Positions 1 to 9,568 of a stretch of DNA of 64,000 bases are shown here, one piece after another (positions within the stretch are counted from its first letter, which is position 1; each line of letters starts with the position of its first letter). The position numbers were made by a program, and so were the translations under genes. The stretch comes from Micromonospora carbonacea (lineage in GTDB: Bacteria > Actinomycetota > Actinomycetes > Mycobacteriales > Micromonosporaceae): positions 7,112,501 through 7,176,500 of the forward strand of contig NZ_JACHMZ010000001.1 of assembly GCF_014205165.1 (NCBI RefSeq). Direction: 5' to 3'. Below the pieces are notes generated by a model. The model saw only the letters and a list, made by a program, of their open reading frames with translations. It searched no databases and was not told the DNA's origin.

Positions 1-645
1 GTCTACGAGCACACGCTCACTGTGGTCGCCAACGCCGTGTCGTACGAGACCGACGGGTGCGACTTCGTCCTGCGGATGGCCGCGCTCATGCACGACGTCG
101 GCAAGCCGGCCACCAAGGCCGTCGGGTCGGACGGCCGGGTCAGCTTCCACCACCACGAGGTCGTCGGCGCCCGGCTGACCAAGGCCCGGATGAAGGCCAT
201 GCGCTACCCGAAGGACGTCACGGCCCAGGTGGTCAAGCTGGTGGGCCTGCACCTGCGCTTCTACGGATACGGCCGGGGCGAGTGGACGGACTCGGCGGTG
301 CGCCGCTACGCCACCGACGCCGGTGACCTGCTGGCCCGCCTGCACAAGCTGACCCGTTCGGACTGCACCACCCGCAACCGGCGCAAGGCGGCGGCCCTCG
401 CGGCCGACTACGACGCGCTGGAGGAGCGGATCGCCCGGATCGCCGCCGAGGAGGACCTCGCCCGGGTCCGCCCCGACCTCGACGGGAACGCCATCATGGA
501 GCTGCTCGGCGTGCCGCCGGGGCCGGTCGTGGGCCGGGCCTGGAAGCACCTCAAGGAGCTGCGCCTGGAGCGCGGCCCGCTGGACCGCGACGAGGCCGAG
601 GCGGAGCTGCTGCGCTGGGCCCGCGAACAGGGCATCGGCGGCTGA
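1..645 (+). CDS. cca: CCA tRNA nucleotidyltransferase (3' part only)
   Basis: This is the C-terminal 214 residues of a gene that begins before the window; reading frame 1 is open from the first base. The product would add or repair the CCA end of tRNAs. An HD-type motif is visible early (AALMHDVGKP, then FHHHEVVGA), which is the HD phosphohydrolase region found in bacterial CCA-adding enzymes, followed by the helical C-terminal region. The nucleotidyltransferase head lies outside the window. It ends with TGA at 643-645. A cca gene close to inositol-phosphate synthase, PBP and rpsF fits the conserved actinobacterial origin-side order known to me. Another HD-domain nucleotidyltransferase paralogue is possible but less likely. 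Confidence 0.85.
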   Translation, partial: VYEHTLTVVANAVSYETDGCDFVLRMAALMHDVGKPATKAVGSDGRVSFHHHEVVGARLTKARMKAMRYPKDVTAQVVKLVGLHLRFYGYGRGEWTDSAVRRYATDAGDLLARLHKLTRSDCTTRNRRKAAALAADYDALEERIARIAAEEDLARVRPDLDGNAIMELLGVPPGPVVGRAWKHLKELRLERGPLDRDEAEAELLRWAREQGIGG

Positions 646-757
646 TCACGGGGCCTGCGGACCTGGGGCCCGCCGGCGTGGCCTGTCGGGAAACTGACGA
701 CGCGACGGTAGCGTATCGACCGATCGGCTGAGGTAATTCCGTTCGACCAGCGTCCAT

Positions 758-774
758 GATGATGCAACATCATC
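758..774. promoter_or_regulatory. Short perfect palindrome upstream of the subtilisin gene
   Basis: GATGATG-CAA-CATCATC is a 7-bp inverted repeat with a 3-bp centre, about 90 bp upstream of the protease start. Its size and position suit an operator, but no regulator is known; this is inference. Confidence 0.35.
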
Positions 775-818
775 GTGGCCTCCTGTCCATTTCAGTGTGA
801 GGCCGGATTCATTGTTCT

Positions 819-841
819 CGGCCGTCCGAGGTGGACGGCCG
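819..841 (+). promoter_or_regulatory. 5' UTR hairpin just before the protease ribosome binding site
   Basis: A perfect 9-bp stem (CGGCCGTCC / GGACGGCCG) with a GAGGT loop ends 10 nt before the GGGGAG ribosome binding site at 852-857. If transcribed it would stabilise the leader or influence translation of the exported protease. Confidence 0.4.
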
Positions 842-863
842 AAGTTGCAACGGGGAGATCTCT

Positions 864-2957
<2,094 letters not shown>

Positions 2958-2974
2958 CCGGCCCCGCACCACAT

Positions 2975-3023
2975 CCGACGCCCGTCGGCACCGCCCCCAC
3001 CGGGGTGGTCCGGCGGGCGTCGG
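2975..3023 (+). terminator. Terminator hairpin after the subtilisin gene
   Basis: A 10-bp stem (CCGACGCCCG at 2975-2984 with CGGGCGTCGG at 3014-3023) starts 18 bp after the stop codon. There is extra internal pairing but no U-tract. Confidence 0.55.
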
Positions 3024-3094
3024 CCGTTGCCCCGCGAGCCGGACACCCGTACCCCTCCGGATGCCGGAACCCGCCGGGTGCCCGTACCCGAAAG

Positions 3095-3133
3095 CGAAGC
3101 CGGCCGGGCCCACGACGGGCCCGGCCGGCTTCG
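3095..3133. terminator. Bidirectional terminator between convergent genes
   Basis: A perfect 17-bp inverted repeat (3095-3111 with 3117-3133, loop ACGAC) sits between the convergent subtilisin and flotillin genes, ending 18 bp from the flotillin stop. It could serve both strands. Confidence 0.8.
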
Positions 3134-3151
3134 GGTCGCCGGACGAGAGGG

Positions 3152-4660
3152 TCAGCGGTCGACGGCGGTGCCATCCACGGTGGCCGCCTCGGAGCCGTTG
3201 CGCGCCGCGCCGAGCTTGGCGAGCAGGCCGGCCAGGTCGATGCCGGTCAGGTCGGTGCCGAGCTGGAGGCCCTGCGCCACGTTGCTCGCCACCGACTTCG
3301 TCAGCGTCGACGCCCCGTCGGTGGAGATGACGGTCATCTTGTCGATCGCGCCGATCGGCGCGCTGGCGGCCTCGACCACCTGCGGCAGCACCCGGACGAG
3401 CAGGTCCAGCACGGCGGCCTCCCCGTACGCGGCGAACGCCTCGGCCTTGCGGGCCATCGCGTCGGCCTCGGCCTGGCCCTTGGCGAGGATGGCCGCGGCC
3501 TCCGCCTGGCCCTCCCGCTCGACGGCCTCGGCGATCGCGGACCGCCGGCGCTGCTCGGCCTCGCCCTCCTTGGCGCCCTCGATGGCGTTCGCCTCGGCCA
3601 GCGCGGCCCGACGGGCCCGCTCGCCCTCACCGGTGAGCCGGGACTGCTCGGCGGCGGCCTGCGCGGCGGCGATGGTGGCCTGGCGCTGCGCGTCGGCGTT
3701 GAGCACCGCCGCGTTGCGGGCCGCCTCGGCCTCCTGCTCCACCTTGTACCGGGCGGCGTCGGCCGGCTTGCGCACCTCGGTGTCGAGCTGGCGCTGCTTC
3801 AGCTCGGCGTTGCGCTCGGCCACCTTCTGCTGCTCGGAGAGGATCGCCTGGTCCCGCTCGGCCTGGGCGAGCGGCCCGGCCGCCGCCGACTTCGCCTTCG
3901 CCGCGTCGATCTCCGCCTGGATGGCGGCCTGCTTGAGCGACAGGTTCCGGTTGGCCTCGGCGATGGCCTCCTCGGCGAGCAGCCGCTCCTGCTCGGCCTG
4001 CTGCCGGGCCCGCGCCTCGGCGATCGCCGCGTCCTTGAGCACCCGGGCCGCCTCCGGCCGCCCCAGGTCCTGGAGGTACGAGCCCTCCGCCACGATGTCC
4101 TGGAGCTGGAAGGTGTCCAGCACCAACCCCTGGTTGGTCATCGAGTGCTCGGCCTCCTCGGCGACCGCGCTGGCGAACGCGGCCCGGTCCCGGATGACCT
4201 CCTCGACGGTGAGCCGGCCGACGATCGAGCGCAGCGCGCCGGCCAGCACCTCGCGGGTGAAGTTGTCGATCTCGTCTTGCTGGTGCAGGAAGCGCTGGGC
4301 GGCGGCGCGGATCGCGTCCTCGGTGCCGCCGACCTTGACGATGGCGACGCCGTGCAGGTCGGCCCGGATGCCCTGCTTGCTGACCGCGCCCTTGATGCCG
4401 ACGTCGATGCGGCGGCTGGACAGGTCCAGCGACTGGATCTTCTGCACCACGGGCAGCACGAACACCGACGCGCCGAGGACGACCTTCTGCCCGGAGTTGT
4501 CGGTGGACCGGCCGCCGTCGGCGGTCTGCGTGGTCCGGCCCTTGCGGCCGGTGACGATGAACGCCTCGTTGGGCCCGGCGACCTTGATCCGGGACAGCAC
4601 GAACAGGATGAGCACGACGACGAGGAGTACCGCGCCGCCGATGGCGATGAGAAGGGGCAT
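3152..4660 (-). CDS. Flotillin-like SPFH/band 7 membrane scaffold protein
   Basis: A 502-aa membrane protein expected to organise ordered membrane microdomains. It has one N-terminal transmembrane segment (LLIAIGGAVLLVVVLILFVL) with no cleavable signal, then an SPFH/band 7 domain. A long Ala/Glu/Gln/Arg-rich coiled coil follows with many AEAEA-type heptads (about residues 190-420), then a C-terminal flotillin tail ending near TDLTGIDLAGLLAKLG. This order and length fit bacterial flotillins (FloT/YuaG type). It lies 36 bp downstream of an NfeD-like gene on the same strand, the usual flotillin partner, so the two probably form an operon. The start ATG has GGAAG a few bases upstream. Confidence 0.9.
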   Translation of the reverse strand: MPLLIAIGGAVLLVVVLILFVLSRIKVAGPNEAFIVTGRKGRTTQTADGGRSTDNSGQKVVLGASVFVLPVVQKIQSLDLSSRRIDVGIKGAVSKQGIRADLHGVAIVKVGGTEDAIRAAAQRFLHQQDEIDNFTREVLAGALRSIVGRLTVEEVIRDRAAFASAVAEEAEHSMTNQGLVLDTFQLQDIVAEGSYLQDLGRPEAARVLKDAAIAEARARQQAEQERLLAEEAIAEANRNLSLKQAAIQAEIDAAKAKSAAAGPLAQAERDQAILSEQQKVAERNAELKQRQLDTEVRKPADAARYKVEQEAEAARNAAVLNADAQRQATIAAAQAAAEQSRLTGEGERARRAALAEANAIEGAKEGEAEQRRRSAIAEAVEREGQAEAAAILAKGQAEADAMARKAEAFAAYGEAAVLDLLVRVLPQVVEAASAPIGAIDKMTVISTDGASTLTKSVASNVAQGLQLGTDLTGIDLAGLLAKLGAARNGSEAATVDGTAVDR

Positions 4661-4696
4661 GCGACTTCCGCTCTGCGACAGGGGAGGGTGGTGGGG

Positions 4697-5242
4697 TCAG
4701 TAGGTTTCGACGTGCACGCTGGTCTCGCTCAGGGCTTCGACCACGAAGATCTGCTCGCCCATCCCGATCGGCCGGTCGGCCCGGGCGTTGAGCTTGACCG
4801 GCTGGCCGGCGACCCGGACCCGGACCTCGCCGTAGCCGTCCACGGGAATCGGGGTCACGACCAGGCCGAGCGCGCCGACGAGGTGGTGGCGGGTGGGCGT
4901 GGGGTCGGTGCGCATGGTGCGGGCCGCCCGGCTCAGTCGGGCCGCGACCCACGCCGTGGGCGCCGCCGCGACCGCGCCGCCGGCCACCGCCGCCGCGACC
5001 ATCCCGGGGGTACGCGCACCGAGCAGCTCGTTGACGATCGCCGCGCCGAAACCGAACGCGCCGGCGAACCCGGCGACCGCCTCCAGGGACACCGGCCCGT
5101 CGGCGCCGGGATGGGCGAAGTGGAACAGCTCGGTGCCGAGCAGGGCCAGCGCCAGCACGCCGACGCCCGCCCCGCCGATGATCAGGAAAATGAGCGTTCC
5201 GGTGGCCACGACCTGCACGGTAGCCGCCCTGTGCAAGGTCAT
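4697..5242 (-). CDS. NfeD-like membrane protein, partner of flotillin
   Basis: A protein of about 181 aa with two or three transmembrane segments (VVATGTLIFLIIGGAGVGVL; a second at AGFAGAFGFGAAIV; a third Ala-rich) and a small C-terminal beta domain (GALGLVVTPIPVDGYGEVRV to MGEQIFVVEALSETSVHVE). The latter has the shape of the NfeD OB fold. NfeD proteins commonly sit next to flotillins and influence their membrane domains, which matches the gene 36 bp downstream. The exact start is uncertain: ATG at 5242 has no clear ribosome binding site, while an in-frame GTG 24 bp inside (VQVVATG) follows a GGCGG. Confidence 0.75.
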   Translation of the reverse strand: MTLHRAATVQVVATGTLIFLIIGGAGVGVLALALLGTELFHFAHPGADGPVSLEAVAGFAGAFGFGAAIVNELLGARTPGMVAAAVAGGAVAAAPTAWVAARLSRAARTMRTDPTPTRHHLVGALGLVVTPIPVDGYGEVRVRVAGQPVKLNARADRPIGMGEQIFVVEALSETSVHVETY

Positions 5243-5605
5243 CCGGGCGTGGCGGGGTGTGCCCCGTCACGCGGGACGTCGTGCTCTCCCGGTCCATCGG
5301 ACCGGCCGGAACCGGCCGCGGTGTCCGGCGGAGTCGGAGGCGCCGAGGTCATTCACACCTAAGGCGCCTTCCGCTGCAATACCGCGTAAATCAGCCCTCG
5401 TTTGAACTGCAAATTTCGGCGCATGGGAGTTGACCATACCGCGCGGCGGGGAAGCCCTTGCCCTGATAAGGATTTCCTACATAACATATTGACGCTCTCA
5501 GATTTTATTGATCGAGAGTGAGATCCTTCCGATTCGAAACCCTGACGCTCCCTCTCCTTTTCTTGGGGTGTCGGCAGGGGAATTTGTCGTGCGCGAGGAG
5601 GAGCG
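5243..5605. other. AT-richer intergenic promoter region before the RhiA-like gene
   Basis: About 360 bp separate the divergent NfeD-like and RhiA-like genes. From about 5350 to 5585 the sequence is clearly less GC-rich than its surroundings. TTGACG at 5489-5494 could be a -35 box but no convincing -10 follows. A strong ribosome binding site (GAGGAGGAG, 5595-5603) precedes the ATG at 5606. Confidence 0.5.
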
Positions 5606-6373
5606 ATGAGAGAGATCAGGATCAGCCGACGGGGAGGGCTCGCCGCGCTGGGCGCGGGCCTGGGCGCCGCCCTGCTCGGCACCAGCCGCACGGACCAGGC
5701 GAGGGCGGCGTCCCGCGGGGCCCCGTCGCACGACGTCCGGGCGAAGAAGGACGCCGTCGGCTACAGCGTCACGATTTCGAACGCTTCCGCGCTGGACGGC
5801 ATGAATGCCATCCTCTTCCAGGAGAACCCCGCGCTTCCGAGCGACGCGGTCACGCTCGCCTGGATGTCGAAGATGTGCCACCCGTCGACGACGATCGAAT
5901 ACAAGTGGACCATCGACTACAACTTCGTCTGGGGGCAGGTCGGCACGCTCGTCCCCGGGACGCAGTTCGTGGCAGGCCAGATCCTGGAGGCCGACCTGAC
6001 CCAGAACAATCAGGTCCCCCTCTCCTACGTCGACGGCGGTTTCGAATTCGGCCCGACCGGCCCGTCGGGTAAGAATGGGAGCCTGATAATCAAGCAGGAC
6101 GACAGCGTTCCGGGGCCGGGCAACGACGACCAGGGAAGCGTGGGAATCGGAATGTCGGGAGCCGGCACGTTCGTGGTGCCGACGGTGCCGAACCTCGGGG
6201 TCGAGTTCGGCCCCAAACCGACCTACTGGCTCGCCTTCGGAAGCTTCGCGAGCAGCGAGGTGATGGACATCTCCGAACTCACCCAACCGGCCAAGATGGT
6301 GTACCCCGTCGGCATGACCAGCGCCAAGGCCGTCTTCGACGGCAAGGAGTGGAACATCTCCTACGGGAACTGA
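5606..6373 (+). CDS. Secreted RhiA-like protein of unknown function
   Basis: A 255-aa exported protein. Its N-terminus MREIRISRRGGLAALGAG has a twin-arginine-like motif, a short hydrophobic stretch and Ala-rich cleavage region (QARAAS). The mature part has YSVTISNAS, LAWMSKMCHPSTTIEYKW, VGIGMSGAGTFVV and PTYWLAFGSF. From memory these resemble the RhiA family, first known as a rhizosphere-expressed protein of Rhizobium and also found in other soil bacteria. The biochemical function of that family is not known to me. The gene is monocistronic, has a strong GAGGAGGAG site and follows an AT-rich leader, which suggests separate regulation. The family call is moderately sure; secretion is well supported. 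Confidence 0.65.
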   Translation: MREIRISRRGGLAALGAGLGAALLGTSRTDQARAASRGAPSHDVRAKKDAVGYSVTISNASALDGMNAILFQENPALPSDAVTLAWMSKMCHPSTTIEYKWTIDYNFVWGQVGTLVPGTQFVAGQILEADLTQNNQVPLSYVDGGFEFGPTGPSGKNGSLIIKQDDSVPGPGNDDQGSVGIGMSGAGTFVVPTVPNLGVEFGPKPTYWLAFGSFASSEVMDISELTQPAKMVYPVGMTSAKAVFDGKEWNISYGN

Positions 6374-6408
6374 CGGCCGGCCGGGCCCGGTGCCGAGCGC
6401 CCGCCCCG

Positions 6409-7542
6409 TCAACCGGGGGCGACGGTGACGGCCCGGTCGACCAGCTCGGGCGGGAGCGGCTGCCGCACCAGCTCCCGCCCGGTCGGGTCGGCGAGCACGA
6501 AGTCCCGGTCGCCGTACGGGCGGCGGTAGAGCAGGCGGTCGTCGGTGACGAAGGCGGCGTCGGCGGCCGGCAGGGCCCGGACGACTCGGCCGTCGGCGGT
6601 CTCGACGAGCAGCGGCTCGTGCTGGCCCTGCACCACCACGAGCCGCCCGTCGGGCGACCAGGCCCACGGGCCGGCCGGGTCGCCGGGCACGGCGACGAAC
6701 CGGGTGGGCCGGCCGTCGTCGGCGGAGAAGAGCTGCACGCCCCGCCGGGGATGCCGGGCGGACTCCGACTGCGGCCCACCCGATCCGGTCTGCTGGAGCA
6801 CCACCTCCCGGCCGTCCCGGGTCCAGGTGAAGAAGCAGTAGTCGGTGCAGAAGTAGCGGTCGGTGTCGACGGGGAACGAGTCGAGAGCGCCCTTGCCGTC
6901 GAGCCCGCCGGCGGGGTCGAGCACACCGATGCGCATCGGATCGCCCTCCGCCCGGAGGGTCAGCAGGAGGCGGCGGCCGTCCGGCGACCACTGCGGCTGC
7001 ATGAGCCACACTCCGGTCCGGAACCAGGTCGTGCGCCGTCGGGCCGAGTCGGCCAGGCCGATCTCCCCGGGCCGGTCCTCGTCGGCCAGGGCGGTGAGCG
7101 TGCCTTCCGGCGCGGGCCACACCCCGGTGTATCCCTGGACGGCGAGGTAGCGGCCCTGGCTGCGGTCGAGCACCCAGCCTGAGCCGCCCTGGTTGGAGCC
7201 GTCCCGGCCGGCGCCGGTGACCACCCAGCCGCCGGGCAGGGCCAGCGGCGACGTGCTCCAGCTCGGCCCCGGGGTGGGCAGCAGCTCCGGGGTCGGAGTG
7301 ACCGTGGCCGTCGGCTCGGGCACCGCCGGCCGGACCGGCGAATCCGGCCTCAGCAGCACGAACGGCAGCGCCACGGCGGCGACGGCGACCAGGGCGGCAC
7401 CCGCTGCCGCCGCCGCCCGGCGACGGGCCCGCAGCCGCCGGCCACGCCGTATCGCCCCCGCCGCCAGGTCCGGCACCGGCCGGGCCTGGCGGGCGAGATC
7501 ACGTACGGCTGCCTTCAGCGCCTCCTCGGCCGGGGAACTCAT
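6409..7542 (-). CDS. Membrane-anchored beta-propeller-like protein, partner of the adjacent sigma factor
   Basis: A 377-aa protein. About 45 N-terminal residues are cytoplasmic and basic (AIRRGRRLRARRR), followed by one transmembrane helix (AGAALVAVAAVALPFVLL), a Pro/Thr linker, and an extracellular region with repeated WSPDGR-like units (QWSPDGRRLLLTL, AWSPDGRLVVVQG, FTWTRDGREVVLQ) typical of TolB/WD40-like propellers. Its ATG overlaps the stop of the upstream sigma factor gene by 4 bp, so the two are translationally coupled. By position it is the likely anti-sigma or sensor partner, although no zinc anti-sigma motif is visible. The function remains inference. Confidence 0.75.
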   Translation of the reverse strand: MSSPAEEALKAAVRDLARQARPVPDLAAGAIRRGRRLRARRRAAAAAGAALVAVAAVALPFVLLRPDSPVRPAVPEPTATVTPTPELLPTPGPSWSTSPLALPGGWVVTGAGRDGSNQGGSGWVLDRSQGRYLAVQGYTGVWPAPEGTLTALADEDRPGEIGLADSARRRTTWFRTGVWLMQPQWSPDGRRLLLTLRAEGDPMRIGVLDPAGGLDGKGALDSFPVDTDRYFCTDYCFFTWTRDGREVVLQQTGSGGPQSESARHPRRGVQLFSADDGRPTRFVAVPGDPAGPWAWSPDGRLVVVQGQHEPLLVETADGRVVRALPAADAAFVTDDRLLYRRPYGDRDFVLADPTGRELVRQPLPPELVDRAVTVAPG

Positions 7543-8060
7543 CGGGACACCTCCGGGCGATCGGCGTACTCGGCGAAGGCCGGCACGAGCCGGCGCAACT
7601 TGGCCAGGGCCCGGGACGCCTGACTGGCCACCGTCCCCGTCCGGCAGCCCAGCAGCGCGGCGGTCTGCTCGACGCTCAGGTCCTCCAGGTAGCGCAGGGT
7701 CAGTACCGCCCGTTGCCGGGGCGGCAGCGTCAGCAGGGCGTCCCGCAGCAGCATCCGCAGGTCGGCGTCGTGGCCGGTGTCCCGCTCCGCCGGCACCTCG
7801 GGCAACGCGTCGAGCGGCACCTCGGGTCGCCTGGCCCGCCGACGCCAGCCGGAGACCTGGTCGTGGTAGAGGATCCGACGCACGTACGGCTCGGCGTCGC
7901 CCCGGATCTGCGGCCAGCGCGTGTACGCCTTGGCCAGCGCGTTCTGGAGCAGGTCCTCCGCGCCGTGCTGGCTGCCGGCCAGGGCGTACGCGACACGCAG
8001 CAGGGCCTCGCCGCGGTCGTTGACGAACGCGGTGAACTCCCCGTCGGTCACCTCAGCCAC
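7539..8060 (-). CDS. SigE-family ECF RNA polymerase sigma factor
   Basis: A 173-aa sigma factor with region 2 (EFTAFVNDRGEALLRVAYAL, then AEDLLQNALAKAY and YVRRILYHDQVSGWRRR) and region 4 (LPPRQRAVLTLRYLEDLSV with HTH EQTAALLGCRTGTVASQASRALAKLRR). The start is GTG at 8060 because GGAGG (complement of 8067-8071) is spaced 6 nt from it. Upstream open frame lacks sigma-like sequence and overlaps ogt. The gene ends in an ATGA overlap with the membrane-anchored propeller gene. This matches the SigE-family group common in actinomycetes. The target regulon is unknown. Confidence 0.9.
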   Translation of the reverse strand: MAEVTDGEFTAFVNDRGEALLRVAYALAGSQHGAEDLLQNALAKAYTRWPQIRGDAEPYVRRILYHDQVSGWRRRARRPEVPLDALPEVPAERDTGHDADLRMLLRDALLTLPPRQRAVLTLRYLEDLSVEQTAALLGCRTGTVASQASRALAKLRRLVPAFAEYADRPEVSR

Positions 8061-8205
8061 CGTCCACCTCCGATGGTCAAGACGCCGGCCGGGACCGGAA
8101 GTTTGCCTCACCCGGCGGGCGGATCGGGCCGGCGCCGGTGGGCCGGGCTGGCGGGGTCGGGCGGGCGGGGTCGGGGCGCGTCGCGCCGGCGGGGGAGGAT
8201 GGGGT

Positions 8206-8691
8206 GTGCGCTGGACCGTGCTCGACTCCCCGATCGGCGAGTTCTCCGTGGCCACCGACGACGCCGCCGTGTGCGGCGCGCACTTCGGGCGGGTGGAGAG
8301 CGCCGTCGACGTCCCCGGCGACGAACTGTCCGGCCGGGCCGTGGCCGAGCTGCGGGCGTACTTCGCCGGGGAGCTGACCGAGTTCACCGTGCCCGTGGCG
8401 GCGCGCCGGGGCTCCGAGTTCGAGCGCGCGGTGTGGCGGGAGATGACCCGCATCCCGTACGGGGAGACGGCTACCTACGGCGAGGTGGCCCGGCTGGTCG
8501 GCGACGGCGACCCGGGGGCGGCGCGGGCCGTCGGGGTGGCCTGCAACCGCAACCCGATCCCCGTGATCGTCCCCTGCCACCGGATCGTGGGCGCGGGGGC
8601 GAAGCTGGTCGGGTTCGGCGGCGGCCTGCCGCGCAAGGTGAAGCTGCTGGAGTTGGAGGCGGGCGTCGCCCTGCGCCGAGCCTGGTCCTGA
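8206..8691 (+). CDS. ogt: Methylated-DNA-[protein]-cysteine S-methyltransferase
   Basis: A 161-aa suicide DNA repair protein that removes O6-alkyl groups from guanine. The active-site motif VPCHRIVG is present, with the preceding YGETATYGEVARLVG wing and AVGVACNRNPIPV. A short N-terminal domain starts WTVLDSPIGEFSVAT. The GTG at 8206 is chosen because GGAGG at 8194-8198 is 7 nt away and the family start is reproduced. It is divergent from the sigma factor gene, 145 bp apart. Confidence 0.93.
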   Translation: MRWTVLDSPIGEFSVATDDAAVCGAHFGRVESAVDVPGDELSGRAVAELRAYFAGELTEFTVPVAARRGSEFERAVWREMTRIPYGETATYGEVARLVGDGDPGAARAVGVACNRNPIPVIVPCHRIVGAGAKLVGFGGGLPRKVKLLELEAGVALRRAWS

Positions 8692-8912
8692 GGGGCTTGA
8701 GCGGCATTCCACGGATCTTGGTGCTTTCGGCCCCTGGTGGCCGTTTTGTGCTGATATCGCTGAGCTTTTCGGGGCCGAGAGGGCCAGTCGGCCGGAAGAC
8801 GTGGGAGAGCGTGCTCAATCGCGGAAAGAGTGGCCTCAGGCCGGGGCGAGGCCACTCGATCACTGATCGAGCACGATCTTGACCGGCCAGGAGCAGTCCG
8901 GCCGTCAGGGGA
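8692..8912. repeat. Non-coding stretch with nested inverted repeats and a REP-like unit
   Basis: No gene is seen here. A GATCTTGGTGC...CGGCCCCTGG element at about 8714-8743 resembles the long hairpin at 52863-52913. Further on, GAGTGGCCTC (8828-8837) pairs perfectly with GAGGCCACTC (8848-8857), and this is enclosed by CGTGCTC at 8810-8816 with GAGCACG at 8869-8875. The pattern suggests mobile or relic intergenic repeats. Confidence 0.5.
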
Positions 8913-9056
8913 TCAGGCGAATCGTCCGGCGCGGAGGTCGGTGAGGAAGGCGGTCCAGTCGGCGGCGGGGAAGAGCAGCGTCGGGCCGGTGCGGTCCTTG
9001 CTGTCGCGGACGGCGAACCGGCCGCTGCCGTCGAGCACCGGCCCCGCCTCGACGCA
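8913..9056 (-). pseudogene. DUF397 gene relic (C-terminal fragment)
   Basis: Read on the minus strand, 47 codons and a TGA at 8913-8915 give a peptide containing GRFAVRDSKDRTGPTLLF and PAADWTAFLTDLRAGRF. This is the recognisable C-terminal half of DUF397, a small actinobacterial protein usually paired with a helix-turn-helix regulator. No N-terminal part or start exists: the similarity stops at about 9057, where an unrelated fragment on the opposite strand begins. It is therefore a truncated relic. The partner regulator is absent. Confidence 0.7.
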
Positions 9057-9058
9057 TC

Positions 9059-9214
9059 GTGGCTCGGGTGATCCGGGTGCGGGACGACCTGACGACCTAC
9101 GACGGCTGGTGCTGGCTCGACGTCTACCAGCTCGACGCGCGGGGCGAGGCGGTCGAGCGCCGGACGATATTCGTGCGCCCGGACGGCCTCAGGCGAGGGG
9201 CGAAGAGAACGTGA
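9059..9214 (+). pseudogene. Unidentified gene fragment abutting the DUF397 relic
   Basis: An open frame of about 51 codons reads VARVIRVRDDLTTYDGWC, then WLDVYQLDARGEAVERRT and IFVRPDGLRR, and stops at 9212-9214. It begins abruptly where DUF397 similarity ends and has no ribosome binding site, so it looks like the 3' end of a gene whose 5' part was lost. A GTG overlapping its stop (9211) could start a further 39-codon frame to 9330, which I cannot identify. Confidence 0.4.
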
Positions 9215-9326
9215 CGACTGTTACACATCTCGCTGCCGGTGCGGCCGCATCCGACTTCCCCGTCGGCCGTTGGCCGGGTATGCGCGGCGTAAGGAGCGGC
9301 GTAAGGAGAAGCAGTGCCCAGCTTGG

Positions 9327-9355
9327 TTGACGTGACCCCTGACAGGCTATACAAA
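9327..9355 (+). promoter_or_regulatory. Putative leaderless promoter of the toxin-antitoxin pair
   Basis: TTGACG at 9327-9332 and TACAAA at 9350-9355 are spaced 17 bp. The expected transcription start coincides with the ATG at 9362, so the mRNA would be leaderless. The stretch is AT-rich compared with its surroundings. Confidence 0.6.
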
Positions 9356-9361
9356 TCTGGT

Positions 9362-9568
9362 ATGGCCTTCACTCTGACGCTCAAGCCCGAAGTGGAACAG
9401 CGGCTCCGTGAGCTGGCCGAGGCCGAGCACCGCTCGATGCACAAGACCGTCGAGGTGGCCATCGAGGCGTACCTGGATCGCCAGGAGCGCGACGAGTGGA
9501 CTCGCCAGGCCGCCCGGCGGGTGCGGGAGCGGAACGCGGAGTTCTACGAGATGTTGGGCGACCGGTGA
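9362..9568 (+). CDS. Ribbon-helix-helix-type antitoxin
   Basis: A 68-aa protein: MAFTLTLKPEVEQRLRELAE, then AEHRSMHKTVEVAIEAYLDR and a basic/acidic tail. This has the strand-helix-helix plan of Arc/CopG-like DNA-binding antitoxins, which neutralise a partner toxin and repress their own operon. The ATG at 9362 fits a leaderless transcript from the -10 at 9350-9355. An alternative in-frame GTG at 9314 has AAGGAG in front and would add 16 residues. It overlaps the downstream toxin gene by 4 bp (GTGA). Confidence 0.7.
   Translation: MAFTLTLKPEVEQRLRELAEAEHRSMHKTVEVAIEAYLDRQERDEWTRQAARRVRERNAEFYEMLGDR

Noticed and set aside
5489..5519. Complete -35/-10 promoter for the RhiA-like gene
   Set aside because: TTGACG is present but no TANNNT hexamer lies at 16-18 bp; listed only as a possible -35.
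9211..9330. 39-codon gene overlapping the relic before the antitoxin
   Set aside because: No similarity and no independent ribosome binding site; frame ends inside the antitoxin promoter.
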